A program made the translations under genes and the position numbers. A DNA stretch of 13,291 nt, from contig CAYYOS010000067.1 of the NCBI GenBank assembly GCA_964473355.1, forward strand, positions 1-13,291, given 5' to 3'. Positions 1-7,945 of the stretch are shown piece after piece (the stretch's first letter is position 1; each line of letters opens with the position of its first letter). This stretch comes from CAYYOS01 sp964473355 (GTDB lineage: Bacteria > Pseudomonadota > Gammaproteobacteria > Burkholderiales > REEB80). Under the pieces are notes generated by a model that did no database searches, was not told the DNA's origin, and was given only the letters and a program-made list of their open reading frames with translations.

Positions 1-2132
1 TGCTCTAAGTAGACATTAGCCAGCGCATTTTGCGCATCGAGATAAGCGGGGCTAATCGCTATCGCCCGCTGCAAAAGTTCGGCAGCCCGGCCATAGTTGC
101 CCCGATCTTTGGCAATGACGCCGCGTAGATACAGGGCAGGAGGGAAATCCGGCTGCTGACTAATTACGTCATCGTAAATTACGCTTGCTTTACTAATTTC
201 TCCAGCCTGATGTAAACGCACGGCTTCCTGAAAACGCTGTTTCACCTCGTCGCTGTCCACCGTCTCCTTCACTGGAATGGGCTCCAAGGCGCGGACATAA
301 GCTGACTCCAAATTTTTAATATAATTGGCTATATTCATCATGGGGGCATTGGCTAATCCATGCTCCAGCTCCCCTTTTACCGACTTTCGGAAGCTTTCGT
401 CCCGCGCTAAGCGCGTCGCGATTTGCACATACTCGTCTTCGCTATAAGCGATGGTACTGGCGACACCAAGATTCATAAGTAGGCTGTAGGAAGTACGCTC
501 GGCGTGGCGTTCGCCACATAAGGTTATAACTGGAACAGCCATATCCAGCGCTGCTAAGGTGGTATCACCTCCGCTATAAGGAAATGTGTCCAAGGCCATA
601 TCCAGCAATGCATAACGTGCGCGATTAACCTTGGCGTCTTTAGAAGTGGGAATAAAGATAACACGCTCTTTTGCAATCCCCGCCGCACCGACCTGACGGA
701 TAAAGCTGGGGCGCTCCGCTTCTTTCAGGGGCGAAAACGCCAGCAAGCCGCTGGGTATCTCATCCAATATTTTTTTCCACGTGGCCAGCAATCGCGGACT
801 CAGTTTCATGATATTGGCAAAAACGCCAAACACAATTGAATTTTCTGGAATAGCTTGTTGCGCGCGAGTGTAGGGGTGAATCGATGCTGCCTCTATGCGA
901 AGAAAAGGGAAAATACAACCATCCATAGGAAGGAGTTTTTCGATCTGAAATTGTGAATTTTCCGGCTTATCTGCGTAATGATCAGTCACTTTGTAGGCTA
1001 CGGTCTCAAGCCCTAGTGCACCGTGAGATCCCAAGTGGGTCACCTGCAAGCGCGCGGGCTTATACGCGAGTATATAGGGATTAGAATCGGTAGTATGGTT
1101 ACAGAGATCCACTAAAATATCCAATTCGTCGGCAGCTATTCGCTTGGCTGCCTCCAAAGCGGGCATGTCGGTTAGAACGACGAAGTTCTTTGAGATAGCG
1201 CGATACCTCGCCGTCAATTTGTCTTCTTTTCTAGCCAGCGAGTATAAATAAATATCAAAGAGCTCCCGGTTATGTCCGGCCAATACGTCGTACATTAAAT
1301 ATCCCATGACATGTATTCTAAAATCCGCCGATAAGTAACCAATGCGAACTTTTCGGCCCTTCACCCGGTATGGTGATACTAATGGAAATTCTGGAAAGTA
1401 GGTCTTTTTAACAATCTCGTTATAACGTTGATAGAGTTTGTAGAATTCCGATTGAGGTAAGTCGAAGTATTGAATCGTGCTTAGGACACCATCCAGAACG
1501 TCTGCATCGGTGTCTTTAAAGGAGTGACTGACAAGCGCGTGAAGATAGCGTTTTTCCAGCGCAAAATCCCCAAGGTGTCGACATGCTGATAGACCGGCGA
1601 CAAAATACCAGTTTACGCGCCCAGCCGTCCCCTCAAAGCGCTGGAATACGGTTAACCATTCTTCAGTTCGGCCAAGAGCCATAAGCGTGGAGCAGAGATT
1701 ATCGAAGGCCTCTCCATTGGATGGAGAGGCTTCCAGTACCCTCTCAAAATATACTGCTGCAGCAGCAAAAGCGTGTTGTTTCCTTAGGACTAGTCCTAAA
1801 CCCATCTGCGCTTGCTGAAGCCCCGGCCTATAGTGCAGGGCAGTCTCATAAGCCGCCTGCGCCTCCCCAAACCTGTTCTGGGCGGAATAGATATTTCCAA
1901 GGTTGGTATGGGCCTCTGCGAGGCGCGGATTGAGTTGCAGAGCGCGACGATAATTGTTGACGGCTTCACTGTCTTTACCCAAATCCTGAAAAGCCAGCGC
2001 CAAATTATAGAAGGCTACCGCATCGTCAGATCGCAAAGCTATTGCATTGCGATAACATATTACAGCGTCTATTAGCTGGCCAGCTTGATAGAAAGATGCG
2101 CCACGTTCCAACCATGATATAGGTTCATCCAT
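1..2132 (-). CDS. TPR protein with GT41 (SPINDLY/OGT-like) glycosyltransferase domain, 3' end outside window
   Basis: The open frame starts at ATG 2132 and runs off the left edge, giving 710 codons without a stop. Residues 1 to about 140 are about four tetratricopeptide repeats (for example FYNLALAFQDLGK and AHTNLGNIYSAQ). A bridging helical region follows, then from about residue 264 the GT41 catalytic region opens with IGYLSADF and His274. It continues with DILVDL and VTHLG, a Lys at 443 in FANIMKLSP, and PYSGGDTT at 518-525 followed by GERHAERTS. This matches the O-GlcNAc transferase/SPINDLY family, which transfers sugars from nucleotide donors to proteins or glycans in the cytoplasm. After about residue 622 further TPR-like helices appear (for example ALYLRGVIAKDRG), so the GT domain lies between two TPR blocks. 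The start is one base after the previous stop (TAAAATG), implying translational coupling. The family call is firm. The acceptor is unknown: it could be the O-chain or a cell-surface protein. Confidence 0.9.
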   Translation of the reverse strand, partial: MDEPISWLERGASFYQAGQLIDAVICYRNAIALRSDDAVAFYNLALAFQDLGKDSEAVNNYRRALQLNPRLAEAHTNLGNIYSAQNRFGEAQAAYETALHYRPGLQQAQMGLGLVLRKQHAFAAAAVYFERVLEASPSNGEAFDNLCSTLMALGRTEEWLTVFQRFEGTAGRVNWYFVAGLSACRHLGDFALEKRYLHALVSHSFKDTDADVLDGVLSTIQYFDLPQSEFYKLYQRYNEIVKKTYFPEFPLVSPYRVKGRKVRIGYLSADFRIHVMGYLMYDVLAGHNRELFDIYLYSLARKEDKLTARYRAISKNFVVLTDMPALEAAKRIAADELDILVDLCNHTTDSNPYILAYKPARLQVTHLGSHGALGLETVAYKVTDHYADKPENSQFQIEKLLPMDGCIFPFLRIEAASIHPYTRAQQAIPENSIVFGVFANIMKLSPRLLATWKKILDEIPSGLLAFSPLKEAERPSFIRQVGAAGIAKERVIFIPTSKDAKVNRARYALLDMALDTFPYSGGDTTLAALDMAVPVITLCGERHAERTSYSLLMNLGVASTIAYSEDEYVQIATRLARDESFRKSVKGELEHGLANAPMMNIANYIKNLESAYVRALEPIPVKETVDSDEVKQRFQEAVRLHQAGEISKASVIYDDVISQQPDFPPALYLRGVIAKDRGNYGRAAELLQRAIAISPAYLDAQNALANVYLE

Positions 2133-2133
2133 T

Positions 2134-4392
2134 TTAATTATGCAGCAACCTTTGCTTCAGTATCTGTTGCCAGCGTAGTGGAAGATTTAAATATAACCAG
2201 CGACCTGGACGCGTGTAACGAAACCGTAAGGCGATATGCAATATTGAGGTGATGCCGGATCTGAATACATTCGGGGGTTGGGTTACACGTCTTCCTTCTA
2301 GCGCGTTTTTAGCCGCCTCATACAAACGTTTTTTGGTCAGAGGCGCGCCACGAAATCTAGGCATTGCGATTAAGGGAGCATACGCTGCTAAAGTCGCGTC
2401 TGTCATATCGTCCATGCTAGCGTGTGAAACATTTTTCGCAATCTGTGTGCGCTCTTGAAACTCAATTTCGTTTTCCGGGCGCACCAAGTCAAGTATTTGA
2501 TCAAGAATGCAATCATCATCCTGCCAGTTCTCCATTATCCAGCCCGCACCCGTCTCCCTCACCCGCTCAGCTAGTGCCCCCATGGGAGGAACCAATACTG
2601 GACGAGCTGCGGCCCATGCTTCACTCAATGTGTAGCTAAAAACTTCTGGCCCGGCAGACGGAAAAACAATTAAATTAGTTCGATAATGGTCTAATAAGGC
2701 GCTTACATTCTTGTTTTGATAATGACCATGAATTGTTAGGAGCTTGTCCTTGTCTTGATGAGGCAAGTACTGTCGATCCAAGTAGCCAATAACTATCCAA
2801 CGCAATGGCAAATTCCGCGCTTTTGTGCGCGCGACTAAACTTTCCAAACGACGGGCGCCTTTGACTGGTCCAATTGCACCCAGAACACCAATATGATGAC
2901 GCCCGTCTTGTGGTACTAAAAAGGCGGAACAAGGATCCCCTATGCCCGGAGATTGGTTGATACCATGAGGGATTAATTTAAGTTCGGGGTGAGGAAAATA
3001 ACGTTTGAAGGTCTCCGCCACCCAGGCACTCGGCGCGATAAGAAACTGCGCTTTCTCAATAAACCGCTGATGAGTACGTCGCCATTCATCGATAGCGATC
3101 TGCTCAAACAGGGGTTGGGAATTTAGACAAGTTTGGCAATTTTTTTCATCGGTTTCGGCACCACAAAAATTACCCGACGCGTCGAGCAGATTGATAGTTG
3201 GGCATGCCAAATAAAAGTCGTGGACCGTAAATCCATAAGGAACGTTAGAATGCGCGAGTGCTTCAAGCAGGCCGCCGCGGCAGCCGGACAAATGGTGTAA
3301 ATGACAAAAATTAATGTGGAAGGTCGCACAAATTCCGTCAAAAAAGCTACCCCATAACTCATCCTTATAAGGTTGCAATTGATAGCGGACTACGGTAGAA
3401 CCGTTAGCATCTTCCAGCTCCCAGTTGTTACCCATAGTTATCAGCAAATAGTGACGAAGGGTGCCCCGCTCCGAAGAGATTAAGTCCCGGATATGATTTT
3501 CAGTCCCGCCTTTTCGGCCGTGCAATATATGCAACACACCTGGCAATTCGGACCGGATCCCCGCAAAATTTAAAAACGATTTAGCCACTTCGCGAATGGG
3601 GGCGATAGGGTCTTGGCTAATAAAAGCCCTGATATTTTTCATGTAGTGTGGATGTTTTTGTAATAGCTTAGCCATGTTTTCTTCGCACAGGGCCTGTTTG
3701 CTTTTATCAAAAGATCGATTGCCTACATGGGCAACATACGTGTCGTCGCACAGGACATTACGAAATCCAGCCTTTGCGGCGCGCATGCAAAAATCGTTTT
3801 CTTCCCCATAGCCTAAGCCAAAGGTATCCTCGTCAAAGAGTCCGATTTTCTTAATTACCGCGCGGCGTATAAACATGCAAAATCCCACGGCGGTAGGGAT
3901 ATCCGGATACGTGGGCAACGCCGCAGCCTCGAGTGCGGAATTTAATTCCTCGGGATCCTTAACTTCACTCTCTTGGCAAATTTCCGGAAATGAGCATATT
4001 TCGGCGTTGTTAGAGAATGGCGTAATCGTGCCTATTTTTGGGCTTGATGCCGCACAACGCCGCATTTTTTCAAGCCAGCGCCGAGTCACAATCGTATCCG
4101 AATTCAGTAAAATAACGTCGTGCTCGCTTAAGCCCATCCCTCTGTTAACTGTTTTAACGAACCCTTGATTTGTGGAATTTGTATATAAGGAAAGATACGG
4201 CAGTCCTCGGTTTTCTAGATCGCTAAAAAGCCCTGCGATGCGCTTATCAGTGGAGGCATCATCTATTAGCACAACCCTACAATCCGGCTCGATATGAGAC
4301 AATACGCTGTCTAAACACCGCCGAAGATCTTCATAAGCGTTATAGATGGGAATAATAATATCTAGCTGCTTTTTATCCACTACTTCAACCAC
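2134..4392 (-). CDS. Bifunctional glycosyltransferase, GT2 domain fused to GT4 domain
   Basis: A 752-residue protein with two catalytic domains. Residues 10-245 are a GT2 (GT-A fold) transferase: IIIPIYNAYEDLRRCL, acidic pair Asp44-Asp45, DXD-type LNSDT (Asp99), GFCMFIRR, and acidic GEENDF at 196-201. Residues about 285-670 are a GT4 (GT-B fold) transferase: HILHGRKGGTENH, GVLGAIGPVKG near 502, and an EX7E motif (Glu583 and Glu591) before AWAAARPVLVP. Cysteines at 397, 410, 419 and 422 form a possible metal-binding insert within GT4. Such fusions usually add two successive sugars during polysaccharide assembly on the inner face of the membrane. There is no signal peptide or obvious membrane segment. 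The start is uncertain: GTG at 4392 overlaps the previous gene by 13 bases, while GTG at 4380 (residue 5) would form a TAGTG overlap like that one gene upstream. Neither has an ideally spaced ribosome-binding site. Sugar specificity cannot be read from the sequence. Confidence 0.92.
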   Translation of the reverse strand: MVEVVDKKQLDIIIPIYNAYEDLRRCLDSVLSHIEPDCRVVLIDDASTDKRIAGLFSDLENRGLPYLSLYTNSTNQGFVKTVNRGMGLSEHDVILLNSDTIVTRRWLEKMRRCAASSPKIGTITPFSNNAEICSFPEICQESEVKDPEELNSALEAAALPTYPDIPTAVGFCMFIRRAVIKKIGLFDEDTFGLGYGEENDFCMRAAKAGFRNVLCDDTYVAHVGNRSFDKSKQALCEENMAKLLQKHPHYMKNIRAFISQDPIAPIREVAKSFLNFAGIRSELPGVLHILHGRKGGTENHIRDLISSERGTLRHYLLITMGNNWELEDANGSTVVRYQLQPYKDELWGSFFDGICATFHINFCHLHHLSGCRGGLLEALAHSNVPYGFTVHDFYLACPTINLLDASGNFCGAETDEKNCQTCLNSQPLFEQIAIDEWRRTHQRFIEKAQFLIAPSAWVAETFKRYFPHPELKLIPHGINQSPGIGDPCSAFLVPQDGRHHIGVLGAIGPVKGARRLESLVARTKARNLPLRWIVIGYLDRQYLPHQDKDKLLTIHGHYQNKNVSALLDHYRTNLIVFPSAGPEVFSYTLSEAWAAARPVLVPPMGALAERVRETGAGWIMENWQDDDCILDQILDLVRPENEIEFQERTQIAKNVSHASMDDMTDATLAAYAPLIAMPRFRGAPLTKKRLYEAAKNALEGRRVTQPPNVFRSGITSILHIALRFRYTRPGRWLYLNLPLRWQQILKQRLLHN

Positions 4393-5444
4393 ACCTTAAG
4401 TTTTTGTAGCGGGCTACGCCGCAGCATCGCCAATTGTTGATCTCTTAATTCAATCAGCTTTTCACGCTCCTCCATTTGTTGGGTACGCAATGCTAAGAAC
4501 TGATCGCGTTCGTTTATGATTCTTTCGCACTCCGCCATTTGCCGCGTGCGCAAAGCCAGCATCGCATCGCGCTCGGCGATTAACCCTAAATAGGTTTGTA
4601 TTTCCGCAGCGTACTCTTGCAGAGACTGATCACGTTCTATGATGATTTTTTCGCGCTCACTCAACAATCCATTTAAACGCACGAGTTCCCGAACTGCGAG
4701 ATCATACGCGTGGTATACCGTTTCTGAGCGGTCGGAAAAGAATGATGTGACAGTTTGCCGAGGCAGCAAGTCTTCGGTCTTTGCACATACAACGACAAAA
4801 TACATTGCCGGCATAGACAATCCGGTCATGCTCTCAATGTTGGGGCCGTTCCCTTCCAGATATTGAAACGAAGAGGAAACTTCTTCCTGGGGCCATATGG
4901 CCGAATGAAAGAGTAATTTTTGCGCAAACCAGCGGGTCGCGGGAAAGTGTGGGGCCAATAAATCTATGAGCTCTTCCTGATAAAGCTCCTTAACGTGAAA
5001 AGGGTTTTTGTAATTGCGCTCATCAGAGTATTGCGCTTTATTTGGGGACGAAATGCATAAGATTCCTTGGGGTTTTAACACCCTTTTTATTTCACCTAAC
5101 ATTCCAGCCTGCGTAGCGATATGTTCTATCGTCTCAAAAGACACCACCACGTCAAAGCTTGCAGTTGCGAGCGACAGCGCATCGCAAGAACTAGCCATAA
5201 AATGCAGGTTTGGGCGTGTGTGATAGGCGCGCGCAGCCAGCGCCAGGGTTTCTTTATTTATATCAGCACCGACAACCTCGCTGGCTGTCTCCGCGAGTAA
5301 CGCGGAGCCGTAACCTTCCCCGCAGGCAATATCCAAAACTTTTTTTCCAGATATCCATTGTCGAGCGAATGCGTATCGATGCCAATGTTCGTAGGCAATT
5401 TCGCCGTGCAGTTCGGGTAGAAACCTTTCGCCGGTGAAGTCCAC
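4380..5444 (-). CDS. SAM-dependent methyltransferase with C-terminal coiled coil (WbdD-like arrangement)
   Basis: A 354-residue protein. Residues about 30-160 are a class I methyltransferase: SAM-binding motif I VLDIACGEGYGSALL (36-50), acidic Asp61 ending strand 2, FDVVVSFETIEHI (97-109) and RVLKPQGILCISSPN (121-135). From about residue 250 to 342 the chain is a charged amphipathic helix with four in-register 21-residue repeats (three heptads), marked by Asp272, Asp293, Asp314 and Asp335 in ERD/LRD contexts. This predicts a long parallel coiled coil. The gene starts with GTG in a TAGTG overlap with the wzt stop, preceded by a strong AGGAGG-type ribosome-binding site at 5453-5460. The position beside Wzt with a C-terminal extension suggests methylation of the non-reducing end of the O-chain, as WbdD does with phosphate plus methyl. 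No kinase domain is present. A methyltransferase acting on an internal sugar, or one acting elsewhere in the pathway, remains possible. Confidence 0.9.
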   Translation of the reverse strand: MDFTGERFLPELHGEIAYEHWHRYAFARQWISGKKVLDIACGEGYGSALLAETASEVVGADINKETLALAARAYHTRPNLHFMASSCDALSLATASFDVVVSFETIEHIATQAGMLGEIKRVLKPQGILCISSPNKAQYSDERNYKNPFHVKELYQEELIDLLAPHFPATRWFAQKLLFHSAIWPQEEVSSSFQYLEGNGPNIESMTGLSMPAMYFVVVCAKTEDLLPRQTVTSFFSDRSETVYHAYDLAVRELVRLNGLLSEREKIIIERDQSLQEYAAEIQTYLGLIAERDAMLALRTRQMAECERIINERDQFLALRTQQMEEREKLIELRDQQLAMLRRSPLQKLKVWLK

Positions 5445-6694
5445 TAAGTGGCTTCCTCCTCGTTGCCGATAAACAAGCTATTCCGCGAGCCTAATGAGGG
5501 AGGCTTCCCCGATGTCCATGCGTGCTCCAATCGGCATAGTCCATAATCCCGAGTTTTCCCGCTTACACGTAACGCTATCTGGACGGTATCAAATAACCTC
5601 AATCCCTGGGGATCCATAGCGTGTGCACGCAAAAAATATTTACCCGGCAGCAACTGCAAACAGGGCAGCGTAACGGTAAACGCATACAAGTCTTTAGATA
5701 TTAAATTTGGTTGAAAATGACTGTCATTGGAGTGGCTACCGAATACAGACGTCCCATCAACGCGCATTATGCCAAAAAGAATAACGGGCGGCCTTCCTTC
5801 TGGGGAATAGGCCACACCATGCACAGCGATATCTGTGCCCATTGGGCACTGGGATATCTCGACGCCCAGCGCATTTTCTACCCAAAGTTTTTGGATTGAA
5901 GGATTAAGTCGTGAGGATGGGTTGGACGCCATGGCTGGCGCCGCATGGATGGCGCCCTTCTCTTCGTGATAAGTTAAATATTCCCGTGTTACGTCAAAGC
6001 TATTGCCAGCCATGCGCACCCGTCCTTCATGTATCCATATCGCTTTTTCGCAAAGTGTTTGAATATGAAACATGCTATGCGAACACAACAATAGCGTGCC
6101 ACCTTGCTTTAAGTAGGACTCAATCCAGTCCACACATTTTTTCTGAAAAGACTCGTCGCCGACAGCCAACACTTCATCGGTAATTAATATATCCGCCTGC
6201 ATGGCGGTGGCGACGGCAAAACCCAAACGCACGACCATTCCTGATGAATAATGCTTAATAGGCTGATCGATATGCTCGCCGATATCCGCAAAGGCAATTA
6301 TCTCCGACATCCGACCGGCTATTTCTGCATTACTCAACCCCATCAGCGCCGCAGACAATTGAATATTTTCGCGCCCCGTATATTCGGGATGAAACCCACT
6401 TCCCAGTTCTAGCAGCGCACCGATACGTCCGTTAATTCTGACGGCCCCCGTGCTAGGCTTTACCACGCCGGCAATAATTTTTAAGAGCGTGGATTTACCC
6501 GCGCCGTTCTCCCCGATCAACCCCAAAGATTCCCCAGGACGCATCATTAAATTTACCTCCCGCAAGGCACAAAAGCTTGGCGCTTTATGGTTTTGTAAAA
6601 GCAAAGACCAGATGGTGAGCAATCGACTCTTGCCGGTTTTAATATCCGGATAATCTTTGCCGACATTTTCTAAGTGAATAAGAGGAGCGCGCAC
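5444..6694 (-). CDS. wzt: Wzt: ABC transporter ATPase of O-antigen/polysaccharide export with C-terminal carbohydrate-binding domain
   Basis: A 416-residue protein. The N-terminal 240 residues are an ABC ATPase: Walker A GENGAGKST (61-69), signature YSSGM (149-153), Walker B ILITDE (Asp173, Glu174) and switch His206. The IGALLELGSGFHPEYTGREN segment after Walker A is typical of the Wzt/TagH polysaccharide-exporter subfamily. Residues about 255-395 form a beta-rich extension of the length expected for the Wzt C-terminal domain, which in E. coli O9a-type systems recognises the modified end of the polymer before export. The protein would act at the cytoplasmic face with Wzm. The start is GTG at 6694; no ATG or purine-rich ribosome-binding site lies upstream, which is unusual, but the alignment of the N-terminus with the family supports it. 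The gap to wzm is 50 bases. The stop overlaps the methyltransferase start. Confidence 0.95.
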   Translation of the reverse strand: MRAPLIHLENVGKDYPDIKTGKSRLLTIWSLLLQNHKAPSFCALREVNLMMRPGESLGLIGENGAGKSTLLKIIAGVVKPSTGAVRINGRIGALLELGSGFHPEYTGRENIQLSAALMGLSNAEIAGRMSEIIAFADIGEHIDQPIKHYSSGMVVRLGFAVATAMQADILITDEVLAVGDESFQKKCVDWIESYLKQGGTLLLCSHSMFHIQTLCEKAIWIHEGRVRMAGNSFDVTREYLTYHEEKGAIHAAPAMASNPSSRLNPSIQKLWVENALGVEISQCPMGTDIAVHGVAYSPEGRPPVILFGIMRVDGTSVFGSHSNDSHFQPNLISKDLYAFTVTLPCLQLLPGKYFLRAHAMDPQGLRLFDTVQIALRVSGKTRDYGLCRLEHAWTSGKPPSLGSRNSLFIGNEEEAT

Positions 6695-6744
6695 GAAGGG
6701 CGAAGGGATGAAAAATAAATTACTATTTTAAAGCAAAACCTTAG

Positions 6745-7533
6745 CTATAGGAAATCTTCAAAATGTGGGGACAGGCGGTTAAATACCCAGCGACCGGCTA
6801 GAAAAACGACCATACTGCTCGCCAACATCACAAAATCGGCCAACTTTGGCTGCAAATTCCCATACAACAGAAAATCTCGCATACGATCGGCGAAGTACGT
6901 CATTGGGTTTAAAGCAATCACCTGCTGCATCGCGGGCGGAACCAACCCGACAGGATATAAAATCGGTGTGGCGTAGAACCACACCATAAAAAGTGGGGCG
7001 AGAAAGTGTTCGACATCCTTGAGTAGAATTTGCAGCCCACCCAATAATAGCGCTAAGCCGCTAGTCACCAGGTACTGCATAGCGAGAACCAGGACCACTA
7101 TGGGTAACACTGATAAGTATAGCGCGGCGCCATTTAACCATAACACCACCAGTACCAGCAAAAATCCGATACCATGCACAATGTAGGTTGCGCCTACGGC
7201 CCCATGCACTAATAATTCATGTGGAAACGCTACCTTTTTGACTAGCCCGGCGCTCCCCTGCACGGCCAGCGCACCTCGCTGCACGCCCTCCTGGAAGGCT
7301 AGCCACGGCCATAAGGCGATAGCTACGAATACGACAAAACTATGGCCTTCTAATTGTGGAAATTTAACGCGGAAAATGGCGGTGAACACAAAGGCATACA
7401 CCGCTAACAACGCCAACGGATGAATCAGGGACCAGAAAAATCCGCTAATGCTGCCGACGTAACGGCTTTTAATTTCCCGCGATAAGAAATTTAAGAACAG
7501 CCAGCGGAATGGCCAAAGCGGGGCGCCAACCAT
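6745..7533 (-). CDS. wzm: Wzm: ABC-2 type polysaccharide export permease
   Basis: From ATG 7533 the product has 262 residues with six predicted membrane segments, roughly at 31-55, 65-83, 106-131, 139-165, 177-195 and 234-249. The amphipathic N-terminus FLNFLSREIKSRYVGS leading into GFFWSLIHPLALL is characteristic of ABC-2 exporters of the Wzm/TagG/KpsM group, as are VKKVAFPHELL and FYATPILYPVGLVPP with the following LNPMTYF. It should form the inner-membrane channel that moves the lipid-linked polysaccharide to the periplasm, powered by the adjacent Wzt. An in-frame TTG at 7554 would add seven residues. I prefer ATG 7533 because the TTG offers no visible advantage, though neither has a convincing ribosome-binding site. 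It is the first gene of the operon, so the promoter should lie upstream of 7555. Confidence 0.94.
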   Translation of the reverse strand: MVGAPLWPFRWLFLNFLSREIKSRYVGSISGFFWSLIHPLALLAVYAFVFTAIFRVKFPQLEGHSFVVFVAIALWPWLAFQEGVQRGALAVQGSAGLVKKVAFPHELLVHGAVGATYIVHGIGFLLVLVVLWLNGAALYLSVLPIVVLVLAMQYLVTSGLALLLGGLQILLKDVEHFLAPLFMVWFYATPILYPVGLVPPAMQQVIALNPMTYFADRMRDFLLYGNLQPKLADFVMLASSMVVFLAGRWVFNRLSPHFEDFL

Positions 7534-7554
7534 GGGTTCATGCTTTAATTGCAA

Positions 7555-7945
7555 ATTTTAATAGGGAGTAGCGTATCTAGTTGTAGAGCTCAGAGCGCCT
7601 ACCATCTGCCGCGTTCTTGGTCTGTTTCCCCGATTACGGTAGCAAAGAGAAAAAGACGTAATACAGAAAACGCGATAGGCCCAACGAATCATTCGCTTTA
7701 CGAAAGAACCATAGCACCCTGCGGTTTACGACTTCTATCGCTCATAGCGTGCGTTAAGAGTACTTGATGATTCCTCATTAAGTCAAGTAAGCTTAAGCAT
7801 TGCTCCTCATTAATCACCGTGCGTACTCAAGCCCGCTTCGGACTGTCTGCCAGTCGCCATACTGCCTGAAGCAACAGCTGCTGAGTTGGTTCCGCGTTGA
7901 CCAGCACGGATAGCAAGCACAGAACCGAAATATTACGCAGTTAAG
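7555..7945. other. Gene-poor gap upstream of the wzm operon
   Basis: No convincing long coding frame occurs in these 391 bases. The gap must hold the promoter and leader of wzm and the 3' end of the secreted-protein gene, but I see no clear sigma70 promoter and no exact JUMPstart/ops element. An 8-bp stem with one G-T pair and a TTCC loop lies at 7763-7782. An overlapping 6-bp inverted repeat has arms at 7762-7767 and 7783-7788, so the two foldings compete. A 9-bp direct repeat, CCTCATTAA, occurs at 7773-7781 and 7805-7813. Two short minus-strand frames, 7827-7940 and 7558-7692, are discussed elsewhere and are not called as genes. Confidence 0.5.

Noticed and set aside
7558..7692. 44-codon minus-strand frame ending next to the wzm start
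   Set aside because: It has no good ribosome-binding site and a basic, low-complexity composition. It is more likely chance in a leader region.
7555..7760. JUMPstart/ops element expected before O-antigen operons
   Set aside because: Only partial likeness (GGTAGGCG on the minus strand, CGGTAGC on the plus strand). The conserved GGCGGTAGCGT core is absent on the coding strand.
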